Assembly (NCBI GenBank): GCA_930367205.1
Contig: OV884011.1
Span: 142,287,937-142,351,936 of the forward strand
Direction of reading: 5' to 3'
DNA: 64,000 nucleotides
Source of the DNA: Acanthosoma haemorrhoidale
Taxonomy: Eukaryota > Arthropoda > Insecta > Hemiptera > Acanthosomatidae
Below are positions 24,301 to 35,105 of this stretch, in pieces. The notes below the pieces were generated by a model. The model ran no database searches. It was not told the origin of the DNA and saw only the letters and a program-made list of their open reading frames with translations. A program made the translations under genes and the position numbers. Each line of letters opens with the position of its first letter. Positions within the stretch are counted from its first letter, which is position 1.

Positions 24301-26980
24301 TTATAGTAGGTCACGAGGCCACTGCCGTTTCAGTCTCCGAGGAGGATTATAGGGATAAGTGGCGCAGTGCAATGACTGTGTTACAGGATTAGGGTGGTTG
24401 GAAAGGCTACTGTGGAATTTCATAAACTTGGAAGGGATGAGTTCTAGAATGTAGGGTATATTAAGATCGTTATGAAGGGTTTTGTTGCTGACATAATAAG
24501 GGGCATTTACTATTGTTCTTAGGACTTTGGATTGAAAGGATTGAATACGCTTGATGTTCGACTTTTTTGCTGTCCCCCATAGCTCTATTCCGTATGTCCA
24601 GATTGGTTTAAGTATAACTTTGTAGATTAGTAGTTTATTTTCTATTGAGAGATGGGATGTCCTTTGAAGTAGTCTGTACAGTTGTCCAAAGCGTCTGTTT
24701 TGTTCTTGTCTTTTTAGTCTCGTATGTGGGTTCCAGGTCAGTCGTTCGTCAAGATGGAAGCCTAAGTACCGTACTGTCTCGGATACAGGGAGAGGAATAG
24801 AATTAAAATAAACTAGTGGACAAGTCTTGCGACAAAGGATGAAGGTAATGTGGGAGCATTTTGCTTCATTAACTTTGATCCGCCATTGATTGCACCAATA
24901 CTCGATCTCGTCAAGGTGTTTTTGAAGGTTATGGAATGCTATGTCGGGGTCTGGATGGGATGACAAGACTGCAGTGTCATCTGCAAATGTGGCCAAGAAG
25001 GTATTGGAAGTAGAGGGGACATCAGCGGTGTATAGGTTATAGAGGATGGGGCCCAGGACACTGCCCTGTGGAACTCCTGCATTTATGGGATAGTAGTAAG
25101 GGTATTCTAAACCACAGCGGACTTGGAAGAAGCGGTTTGAAAGGTAGGACTGTAGGATTAGGAAAAGAGTCTGTGGTAAATATCTTTTGAGCTTGTAGAG
25201 CAAACCTGCGTGCCAAACCCTGTCAAAAGCTTGAGCTATATCGAGAAAGGCAGCAGTGCAATACTGTTTGGTTTCAAGGGCTGAGGAGATGTGATCAACA
25301 ACGCGAAGGCCTTGTTGAGCAGTGGAATGTCGTTGGCGGAAACCAAACTGGTGTGTAGGAAAAAGGTTTTTGGATTCAACAATTGGAAGTAGACGTTTTA
25401 GTAGGAGTTTCTCAAATATTTTTGAGAGGATAGGGAGTAGGCTAATTGGACGGTAAGATGAGGCGTCATTGGGTGGTTTACCAGGTTTGGCGAATAGGAC
25501 AATAATTGAATGTTTCCAGAGGAGTGGAAAGTGCGTCGTTCGGATAATGCAATTATATATATATAGGTTAGGAAGATTATGGCTTTAGGAGGAAGTTGTT
25601 TGAGAATCTGAGGAGTAAGGAGATCATATCCAGGGGATTTTTGGTAAGGTAAGTTTTTCAGAAATTATTTGACCTCAGAGGGATTAACGGCTTTTGGTGG
25701 AAGAGAGAAAGGAATAGGTGAAGTGAGGAAATATTACACAGTCGTGCTGTGAGTATGGCTTTGATGAGAAAGGTGAGGTGTGAAAGTATGGGTAAGATGC
25801 AGAGCAAATTCCTCCGACCTATCCCCATCCGAAGCCGCCCAGGACCCATCATCACGACGGAGCGGATGTGAAACAGGTTGATACTTTAGGATTTTTTTGG
25901 TTACATTCCACAAGGAGTTATCCCTGGTAGACAGAGTGGAGAGGTAGGAATTGGAAGAATCGGAACGGAAGGATGCCAATCGCCGCTTTACCAATCGGCA
26001 GTAGTGATTGTACGAGCGGCGATCGGCAGGATGCCGGGATCTTTGCCACACTGTTCTGGAGCGGCGTTTGGATAGGATTAGATCTTTTAGATGCTGAGGT
26101 AAACGATTATGATTATGGATTTTTGGGTGACGATCCCTCCCAAGCCGACCTCTGGACCAGGGTAGTGAAAGAATGCACTGCATCGTCTAGGTCTTGGGAT
26201 GTTTTCAGGGCCACTTTGAGGTCAATGGAACCTGTAAGAAGCTGGCGGAAGTGGTCCCAATCGACTGGGCCCCTAATAAATGAAGGAGGAGGCAGTTTGT
26301 GAATAGGTCTTAGGGAAATGGTTAATAATAAAGGACTATGGTCAGAGGAGAGATCATCAAGGTGCGTGAGTGAATAGTTTAGTGTTCCTAAACTATTGTA
26401 AAAAAAGAAGTCAAGGATATCAGGATTTCGGTAGGGATCAGATGGCCAATAGGTGGCTGTGTCAGGAGTGATAGTGGAGCAATGTTTCCGTGTGAGTGCA
26501 GAGAGCAAAGCACGTCCTCGTGTATTTGTGGATCTTGACCCCCAGTGTTGGTGATTCGCATTAAAGTCCCCACCCACAAGGAAACGATGTCCGAAGGAGT
26601 CTAGAAAGGAGATCAATTGGGAGTCAGAAATGGATTTATTGGGAGGGCAGTACGCTGATTAGTGTAAGAGGAAAAGTGAAGGTGGTGATTGACACTGCAG
26701 TAGATTGAAGGAAATCATGTGCTACCAGAGGAACGATGTGGTGGGATATAGAGTTATGGACAATGACAGCGGTACCTGCATGAGCTGTTCCATCTAGGTG
26801 ATCAGTTCGATAAGTCTGGTACTGTCGAACGGTAAATGGTCGTTTACTCGTAAGTCTTGTTTCAGTAATGAGAGCTACGTCGATGTTTTTGTCGTGGAGT
26901 AGTGCTGTCAGTTCGTTAGTGTGGGTGCGAACACCATTCGCATTCCAAAGGAGAATGGATAAGGAGTCGGAACGATCCAC
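24301..26980 (-). pseudogene. LINE copy 1 ORF2: endonuclease and reverse transcriptase, broken
   Basis: ORF2 begins directly after the ORF1 stop, in the same frame, with GTG GAT. Visible domains are: an APE-type endonuclease with WNANG, ITETRL, VGGDFNANHQHWGS and SSDHSPLLLT; RT motif A FLDIAQAFDRVW near 25215; GVPQGSVLGP near 25060; and FADDTAVLSS near 24975. The thumb follows, ending WPRDLL. Compared with copy 2 there is a 2-base deletion near 26655, a length change near 26130, a GAA-to-TAA nonsense change near 25735, and a 2-base gain in a TA run near 25557. The C-terminal 300 codons are open (24301-25203). Inactive. Confidence 0.9.
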
Positions 26981-28297
26981 TTATGGATTATGTTTAACGG
27001 GGATAAGGTAGGAGACAAGATTTGTGAGAAGTGAAATGAGAGGGGTAATTAGGGTTCTGAACTCTGTAAGGAATGAGGTTAATAGGCTAGTGAGATCCGA
27101 AGAACTTGAAGGTGGAGGAATATGTGAGATGTGTGGTTGAGGATGGGGCTGAGCTTGAGGTGTAACGGGATGAATGGAATGCTGGGAAAGGTGATCTTGC
27201 GGACAGGGAGTGGGCGGTGCTTGTGACTCCTCTCTGTCGCGAACGGCATCAGCGAAAGAGACAGAAGGCCTCAAATTTCTGGCTGGGCCGCTTCTTGTTA
27301 CTGGCTGTTCCTCTTCTGGCTGACGACGTTGTTCTGTCCTGGACTTCAGTGTTCTGTAGGCCTCGCAGCCCTTGTAGTTGGCCGGATGTCCTTGGTGGCA
27401 AAGCACGCATACCGCAGGCGATTTTAGGGGCTTTTGCAATTCAGATTTGTGCTGCCCACTGCACTTAACACACCTGGGAGGGTGGTGGCAGTAAGATTTT
27501 GTGTGCCCATATTCCTGACAGTTATGGCACTGGACGATATCGCGTTTGGGATACGGTTTTTCAACCTGTACCCTAGTGTAGTACAGGTTTGTTAGGTCGT
27601 ATATCTTCTCGATTCCAGGTGTCCTCTCGAGTTCGACAAAGAACAGTGGTAATGCTGTTTTTATTTTTTCATCCTGTTGCCTATCCTCACGCAACACGTT
27701 TTTTATTTGACGAACTTTGTATCCGAGAGCTGAGAGTTCTTCTTCTATTTCGTCAGCTGGTGTGGTTGGGTGCAAATTTCTGATCACCACTCGGAGTGAT
27801 CGTTCCTGCTTTAATTGGTAGGTGTGGAAGTCTGCCTTAGTTTCTCCTAAGTATTTAACTATTGCTCGGTATGTTTCGGGAGTGTCCGGAGAAACTTTTG
27901 TGTCCCGGGTACGATTGAGGCACGTGTATTTGCCTGTACCTACAATTTTATTCAATTGGGTACACATTAATTTAAAGTTATTAATATTTCGCACGAATAT
28001 AGCTGGTGGCTTGGGCTGTGTGGGCGTTTTGTTGACGTCCATTTCATCAGTGTGAAGATTTTTCAACGCCTCAAAGGTGTTGGGCGTGAAGAAAGGGGAA
28101 ACTTCGACGGTGTCTTCTTTAGATGTGCTAGCCTGTGGAGGTATCTTTTCCATGGAACTAGCGGCAGAGGAGGTTATTTGTATGTTCCTGTTTGAACGTC
28201 TCGGTTTTCGCTTTACAGGCGATTGTGTCGGGGTTGGACCGAGTGACCTAGATCTTTTTTTTTTATTTTGTGACATCAGTTGTTGATAAAACCTCAT
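26981..28297 (-). CDS. LINE copy 1 ORF1, zinc-knuckle nucleic-acid-binding protein (438 aa)
   Basis: Open from ATG to TAA. The N-terminus is Lys/Arg/Ser-rich (KKKRSRSLGPTP), followed by an acidic linker. A central globular domain typical of jockey-clade ORF1 proteins contains LRVVIRNLHPTTPADEIEEEL and TRVQVEKPYP. A knuckle array comes next, with CHNCQEYGHTKSYC (CX2CX4HX4C) as the first knuckle. The second knuckle starts CVKCSGQHKSEL, but its last Cys is gone: copy 2 reads ELCKKPL and this copy ELQKPL, an in-frame 3-base loss. The third is CVLCHQGHPANYKGC. The C-terminus is proline- and serine-rich with a hydrophobic helix LLTSFLTEFRTLITPLISLL, possibly for self-association. The protein should bind element RNA as a chaperone. 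The start codon is the one shared with copy 2. Confidence 0.85.
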   Translation of the reverse strand: MRFYQQLMSQNKKKRSRSLGPTPTQSPVKRKPRRSNRNIQITSSAASSMEKIPPQASTSKEDTVEVSPFFTPNTFEALKNLHTDEMDVNKTPTQPKPPAIFVRNINNFKLMCTQLNKIVGTGKYTCLNRTRDTKVSPDTPETYRAIVKYLGETKADFHTYQLKQERSLRVVIRNLHPTTPADEIEEELSALGYKVRQIKNVLREDRQQDEKIKTALPLFFVELERTPGIEKIYDLTNLYYTRVQVEKPYPKRDIVQCHNCQEYGHTKSYCHHPPRCVKCSGQHKSELQKPLKSPAVCVLCHQGHPANYKGCEAYRTLKSRTEQRRQPEEEQPVTRSGPARNLRPSVSFADAVRDREESQAPPTPCPQDHLSQHSIHPVTPQAQPHPQPHISHIPPPSSSSDLTSLLTSFLTEFRTLITPLISLLTNLVSYLIPVKHNP

Positions 28298-28694
28298 TTT
28301 ATCATAACAACTGTTTTGCTAATAAATTAGATACGTAGCGCCGGTGAGATTCGATCTCACAACTACAAGCGGCGAGACACCGGGTCTTGGCTCTGAGCCA
28401 ACAGAGCGTTTGGCCCAGAGAGCCGATCACTTGATCTTATCTCCGATCCGTGTATGGCTAAAGGTATAGCGTCCAAAATGGCCGACCTCTCTCTGTCCGA
28501 TATCACTTGTTGCACTAAACACAAATGTAACAAGTGATTCACTCACCTCCTGTGGGCTCCCTCGTGAGCTGGTCACATAAATTGCCTGCTAGAACAATTC
28601 TATGTCTGACTGGCCTATAAGCGGTAGTAAACAGTATGTGAAGTACGAGCGAAGTAGAAAGCTGTTGTAAATAGTAGCGCATTCGCAAAAACTC
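28298..28694 (-). promoter_or_regulatory. LINE copy 1 5' untranslated region and internal promoter
   Basis: About 397 bases from the transcript start side (28694) to the ORF1 ATG. It contains a decayed form of the NRF1-type palindrome near 28676-28686 (GCGCATTCGC here). A YY1/PHO-type core AAAATGGCCGA lies at 28475-28485 on the plus strand. A tRNA-like part at about 28337-28401 includes a perfect T arm (GTGAG, 7-base loop, CTCAC; 28344-28360) and an A-box-like TGGCTCAGAGCCAAG on the minus strand. Jockey-type LINEs normally use an internal RNA polymerase II promoter at the 5' end. The polymerase III-like piece would be an addition. Confidence 0.55.
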
Positions 28695-28705
28695 CACGTG
28701 ATTTT

Positions 28706-31700
28706 AAATAAGATTCCTTTACTTATCAAATAATATTAATTAACAAGTTAGATCATTTAAAATGAGTGGTAAATCAATTAGTTATTTTTAAATATAAATT
28801 ATACTAATGTGTGTAATTTCAAAAAATTATACGTAGGATAACACAATGCAAAAAAATGCTTTAGAAACTCTCCGATTATTTATTTTTATTTTTACATTAC
28901 ATTCAGCCAACATTTCACCTGATTGATCAGTCTAGGTTTCAGATAATTAGCTTGTTAAAAAATTGCTGCACTTACGCAAGCTTTATTATTTACTATCTCC
29001 ATTCATTTTGAGAGCATCGAGGAAAGGTGAGGGAATTATATTATAATATTATCTATTTGCCACCGGCACTAACAAAATAATATTGGTATAAATGTAAAAC
29101 TATTTTATGTAAAACTATATGGGGTATATTCGTTCATTTGATCATGTCATTTTCACTTGTTTCTTATATCTATCCATTCTCACGTTTCGTTTGTTACCTT
29201 TACTATTCATTTTATTAACTTATTTTTTGTTAATTTTATTAATTTCCTATTTCAATACATCTAAGAAACCTTTCACGTTCTTTATTCCGTTGTAAAAATT
29301 CTTATATTTTCTCAGTTGCAATCAGCTCTTGCAACTGTCTTTTGTTTCAATATTATGCTGTTGAATTGTATGGACATAAGCCCTTTATTATTTATAAGGT
29401 AATTACATCATTGTAATGTTATATACATTTTTTGTCAGCTAGTCATTTGACCAGTGAATGGGTGTGTTTCAGTAGAGCATATATAATTACTTTACATTGT
29501 CTCTTTAATTAGTAGACTGCGTATAAGAGACTTTGTGAAGGGAGATACACAGGAGGGGCAGTAAACCACAATACCAACAGAGAGAATATGGTTTAAGGGG
29601 GTAGAGTATATATTTTAGCAAGTCGTAAATTTAATTTGAATATAGTCTAAAATAATTCTATTAATAAAACAAGCAAACATTTTGTTATCAATTATTCACC
29701 AATAATAATAATAGGTTTAGTGGTAATTGTATTTGTATGAAAGGTGTAGGTAATTTAATTTTTTTTTCAATTATCATAAAATATTTTTGCTTAAAAACTA
29801 CTCTACTACAGCCACTTTTTATTTTATTTGGAAATTTGACACAATCTTGATAGTAGTTATAGAACGTATATTTCAATACAGAACACGATTACTAACTATT
29901 CAAGGCAGTCGAATGTTTTTGCATTTAAAAAATTCTAGATAAAAAATATATTTCACTGAAAAAGGATCTAGTACCTAAACTAAAAGCTGGGGATACCTAA
30001 CAAATTTGAAAAATCATTTAATCATTAAAAGCACATAATAACAAAAATAAAACATTTCTTGTTTCGGTTTAAAAATGTATGTATTCAAATTAAGTTAATG
30101 ACAATTAATATTAGATATAAGGTTATGAACTGAGATGTTGAAGGTCCAGCTTTAAGGCCTCGGGGCTCTTATTCAGAACATTCAACCAACGTGTTTGGTT
30201 CTTAAACTACTCTTTTGAAACTGTCAAGAATATCAATTCAACATGTGCTTGCATTATTTTTATGTTATAAAATAAATAGGTAATTTATTATTAATAAATT
30301 ATAGTAAGTAAATCGAAAATTATAGCATGTAACAGTAACCTATCAGAATTGAAAATATCAGAAACAAGTAAGAGTTCACATAAGCCATAAATATTGAACC
30401 TATTATGTATAAAAAGAAGAAATAAATTAATTATCTTTGTTAGTCGGTGAGGCAGATAAACGGAAGATATAAAGGTTGCATATTCAGTGATAAGATATTT
30501 GCAATTACCTAACAGTGAACCTACCTGGATGACATCGATACGACTAGAATCACATCAGTTTTTTTTATTATTTCATTAGTCTTCTCGTACTAATGCATCA
30601 TTCTTGAAATGCATATAACATCACCAAACAATTATTTCATCTCTGCACGCTTTTAGTTAGTAATCATCCCTGATTAACCCTTCATCGCACCCCCCCCCTT
30701 TGATTGCTTTCCGGAGCATCGCAGGGTTCTTCAATTTTTCCACTACTTTTATGTGTCTACATAAACGACCTTCATACAACCTTAAAGCGCTGCTTATACT
30801 AACTATAACTATATTTTAGCTGCACTAAACTACTTATCCTTGCTTACTAGTAAGCTTAAATCCGGTTCCCTATTGAATCAGACCCGTACCGAATCAGGAC
30901 TTGGGGCTTCTCTAATGCAGAGGAACCCAAGACAATTATTATTGGCTCATGCCCCCTCTTCGAAATGCCATCCCAATCACCGTTGCTCTTTCTATCTATT
31001 TTTAAAGTCAAAAATCTCGGTTCGGTTTCAACTATATTCAATCCTAGATAGACCACATTTTCGTACACGCCATCATTTTCATCCTCAAACTACTCATTCA
31101 GTCATCTTCTTCCATAATAAACGTGCCAACGCCTAGTCTCCACATTTGTCTTCTTCCATTTTTACCTCCATGGTTGGGTGGTCTACGGTAAACCATCTCA
31201 TAAGATATCGAGGGGCGGGCAAAGTGGCTGATGAATCGTTTTATTTATAAAACGAGGATTTATACACGGGATCCCCAGATACTGCCGCATTTCCAAGCAC
31301 TACTCGACGAGTCGGGATTGCAAAAGGATCCATTATTACAGTATTAAACACAATACCATCCACGTAAAAAGTAAGTCATGTTTTATACTTATATTTGCTG
31401 CCGAGATTTTTAACAGGAAGCTGCTAGAAATTGTAGCATGATTTTTATTTATGTTACTAAAGAATCGTTTTGTCATCTACTGATAACAATAAAATTGACT
31501 GATTAAAAATATAAAACATAAAATAAAACGTGAAAATTGATAATTATTTTTATCTGCTTTATTCAGGCGGCATGAAGGATCAAACGGGAAACAGTATTAA
31601 TTAATTCCAATGAAATTCAGTTTATGAATATTCTGGGTTATATAGGCTGTTATCTTTCCTCCCCAATCCTTTATTGACACATAAATATTCAAAAAATTTG

Positions 31701-34190
31701 GATATTTTCCCCCCTTTTCTGAATTAGTTTTCATCGACCTGAATTATTAAGACAGGGAAACGGAATTTGTCATAAACTCTGATTTTTTGACTATAAAGTG
31801 AGAGAATGAGCCTGACCCCTTTGTTCTATGATTACTACTTCTTAAGAATCTACGAAACTCTTGGCAGATTAGCAGAACATAACATGAAAGTGACATTCGT
31901 GTACAACCGCGATGAGTGGTATGTGGATAAATGATATTTACACTCCCGGTAATGACAAAGTGCTCGTAAATCGGGTAGTATACGTTCAAGCGACAAACTA
32001 CAATAGACAATATAAACAATAATTAACACACCAACAGATAACGTACAATTTTTTTTCCCAATCCCCTTAAAAAAATGACAAAACTTTTATTTGCTATAGA
32101 TTCTTAGGCGAATCTATTTACATATCACATTTTATATGTCCTGTACCATCGGTACACTCTATATAAGATCTGAATCAGCATAGAAGTTATATTGTCAATA
32201 CAAGTACAACGATTACATAATGTACTTGGCTTCATTGACAAGACTCTACAAGGTTATGGGGCTCACCTTTTTGATCACAACAAAAGAAAACTTAAAAACT
32301 AACTTACATACTAATTTTACGTACGACAAATCATACATACAACAAAATAAATATGCATAGACGGGAAATAACCATGGTAAGCATGATAAAGCTAATTTGG
32401 ACTGTAAAAACAATAAAACATTTGTTGCCTTATATAATAACTCCAAGCTGTTATACTCGTATTTAACAAGATATGGTAGGAGTTGGTTAGGATGATATGG
32501 AATTAATGGGCAATGGATTGATCACATCACGCTTTTAGGAACGCTTCAACCACGCGATGTAAAACCAGCTAATCAAAACCGGTTTTCCCGATTATCATTT
32601 TCCCTCAATATAGGCGATTGTAAAAATCAAAATCTCACAAGAGTAGACCCCTGAAGTGGGTCGGTTTGGTCTCACCGGAATCATAAAGATTGCCTACCCA
32701 ATATTCCTGTTTATGGAAACATGCTACCGGATTTATAGCGGTTATGGTGTAAGTAATATAAAGAGCCCAGAGAAAAATGTTTACAAAACTCTTTGAGCCG
32801 ACAAAAAATATACAAAAAAAAATCAAGTGAACGTTGATCCGGGGAACCATCAGCACAGGACAGTTTTTCAAAAACGAATGATGAATCAAAAATTCGCAGA
32901 TGGTTTTGTGGCCCCTAATTGAGAGGGCCGGCCACTCGACGCAGGACTGAGGGCGGATTGCTTATTCATAGGGCTGGTGTCCCTTTGATTTACCGTCTCT
33001 GTCCTTCGCTGGCACCCTTTCGTTGTATAAAGCCTAGGGGTTATTCTCATCTTCTTCCAATCAATGTTCTCTACCGGGGTCATATCTCATCTTGCCCCCT
33101 TTTGATTTGGTCGGCTTTTATTTTGTCAGGAGGCAGACAAGATGGAATACGAATGGAGGAACTCAATTTGCCTTCAGATTAAACCGGAACTTATCCCATA
33201 TCCACTGTGATCATTTTTACCGAAAATAACAGGATAAATTCATACTTTATTTTTTTGGATTAGCCCTCAAGTCATCAACGCGCTGGGTCCAAGGAACAGT
33301 TGGTACCTAACGGATAAAAGGCGCAGAAGCTGCATCTTAGTAAGCCTACTCAAAAATACACTGAGTACACCTGTCACTAATGCTCGTTCTCCCGGTCTAA
33401 GTCTATGTGTATGTGCATAAGTGTAACGTTACGTATGCGTGATATCTGTTTAATGACCAATAAATAATTTTTTTTTTAACGACTGTTTCCGGCTTTAGTC
33501 ACTTAACTGTTGAAACATGTCAGACGGTGGTTTTAGGTAGTGTTTTATGGGTCATGGAATATAACCAGAGGATGTAAACCACCTAATGTAAAAACACCAC
33601 TGTAATCATATGCATGGTTAAGTCCAAATCTTCCTAGCAAACTCTGTGGGGATAATTCGCAAAAATAAAACAAATGATGTGCTGGCGAGGGTCACTTTCA
33701 TCCAGTATCTGGACTTTTTTCGGTTAGAATGTATGTATGGTCTAGGGTAGCGGTCGTAGTAATAATTCGACTGATGTCAGATATTTGTACGACAATACTT
33801 CGAAACATACTGATTGGTTTAAAGTTAAAATAGTATAACAAAAACTACGGAAAAAAACTCAAATATAAAAGTATGATCATTTCAGTTGTCAGATCCAACG
33901 CATCCACAAGTTCTTTTTCTCAAATGATAGCCTTTTTTGGGGCCCCATTGGTTGGAAGTACCCAAGAGAAAGATTATGTCGCGAATATATTTCGCAGAAT
34001 CTAAGCTTGGACACAATTTTGTTTCTTAAGAATCTTTAAAACCATAGTGAGAAAACCTCTAAGCACACTGATTTCACGTGTGTAACCATATGCTTTGAAG
34101 CTACTGTGAGAAAAAAACTCCTTCATAATACATCCCAGTCTATTCCACATATGCATCTACTTCTGGCTGCCCCTTTCGAGCTTAGAAAAT
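28706..34190. other. intergenic, no gene recognised
   Basis: AT-rich throughout, with C or T runs near 30690 and T runs near 29760 and 33470. Higher-GC patches occur at 31150-31330 and 32880-33190. The second is open for 87 codons on the plus strand without family resemblance. A pyrimidine tract ending in CAG at 33120-33131 precedes a 26-codon open stretch, but I see no matching donor site. Confidence 0.45.
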
Positions 34191-34195
34191 GAGTG

Positions 34196-35100
34196 TGTCG
34201 GTCTCAGTTTATAACTGAGTATCCCCAAAGTGGGGAGGAGACGCCCACCGCGGGCTAGGGTCGCTACAACCTCTTAGCAGCCGTCCGGCGAGCGCTCAGA
34301 CAGAGACAGAGCGGGTGGACCTATAGCCTTTCACCCTGGCTGCCAACCTAGTCGGCGGGCAGCCTAATTCGCTTTGATCCGACTCGATAAGATCTTTAGA
34401 AGGTGTGTGCCCCGACAAAGCACTATGTTCAGGAGAAGAGGTACAGGGTAGGGTTATAGGTAGTCTATGTGGTCTTGGAATGACCACGAATTCACTCTTG
34501 GTATCTGAGGGTAGGCGAAAACCGTCCGGATTCCAAAGGCGAGTGTGAACCAGAGAGAAGCAGACTGAATTGCCATGGGAGAGGCTGCTGTTAAAATTTG
34601 CAGGGCCACGGCAACCGTCGTCCACGAGGGAGAGGTCTCTCCCAAGGAGGTGCTAGTTTTAGCGAGACGACGGCAGAGATACCCACTAGGAAGGTGTGGG
34701 GTCTGACAACGCCGGACTACAACATAGCGAGGTTAGGAGAGAGATGCAGAGGTAGTTGAATGAGAAGTCCATGGTTTTGAGTAGTGCAGCAGGCGCCAGT
34801 GCAGAGAGAGAGAGAAGAGAGTAGTGTTCCAAGTGACTGTCCGATTCGTTGAGGGGCCCGGGCTTATATAGCCGGCTTGGCCTAGAGGGGATGGGCCCCC
34901 ACCAGGTGGCTAGAGAGGAAGTGGGGATGGGCCCCCACTCTACTAACTCCTCCCCCTACTCTCACTGACGTCATAATCTTTATTAACATAATGAAAAATA
35001 GATACATATTTTCTGATGTTCATTTGATGATATAGATACAAGGTCTGATGCGAGATGAGGATAACTTATAATTATTTGTGATTAAGAGGTGGCCACAACA
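34196..35100 (-). repeat. solo LTR with 5-bp TSD GAGTG
   Basis: 905 bases. On the minus strand it starts TGTTGTGGCC and ends CCGACA. It is flanked by GAGTG at 34191-34195 and 35101-35105. A TATA box (GGCTATATAAGCC on the minus strand, 34861-34875) is followed about 60-80 bases on by a CT-rich stretch (34800-34825), giving a U3-R-U5-like organisation. The transcribed part (34300-34740) is the section best conserved with the other two copies. No gag, pol or second LTR is attached, so it is the product of LTR-LTR recombination. The 5-bp TSD fits Ty3/gypsy or BEL/Pao-type integrases. Which one cannot be told from the LTR alone. Confidence 0.85.
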
Positions 35101-35105
35101 GAGTG

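Larger units (their letters stand above)
24113..28705 (-). mobile_element. full-length jockey-like LINE, copy 1, with 11-bp TSD
   Basis: The element body is 24124-28694 on the minus strand, bounded by the direct repeat CACGTGATTTT at 24113-24123 and 28695-28705. This proves a complete target-primed insertion. Layout 5' to 3': a 5' region of about 397 bases, ORF1, a UAA, ORF2 in the same frame, and a short 3' region ending in a GCCTT...AAGGC hairpin followed by CAGATAGATTGTAATTATTG. The 5' end coincides with that of copy 2 (AGTTT(T/C)TGCG...), so neither copy is 5'-truncated. Compared with copy 2, about 145 bases of the 3' untranslated part are missing after CATACAATA (near 24250). ORF2 has several breaks, so this copy is inactive. 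Confidence 0.9.

Noticed and set aside
27217..27468. Plus-strand open stretches across both LINEs
   Set aside because: They lie antisense to the ORF1/ORF2 reading frames, which carry all the recognisable motifs, and are shadows.
33120..33180. Possible exon after TTTATTTTGTCAG reading EADKMEYEWRNSICLQ
   Set aside because: No convincing donor site before the stop and no family resemblance.
34296..34625. Open stretches of 104-109 codons on the minus strand recurring in the solo LTRs (also at 5277-5591)
   Set aside because: The similarity follows the repeat as DNA, the third copy breaks the frame, and the peptide has no recognisable domain. I treat it as non-coding LTR sequence.
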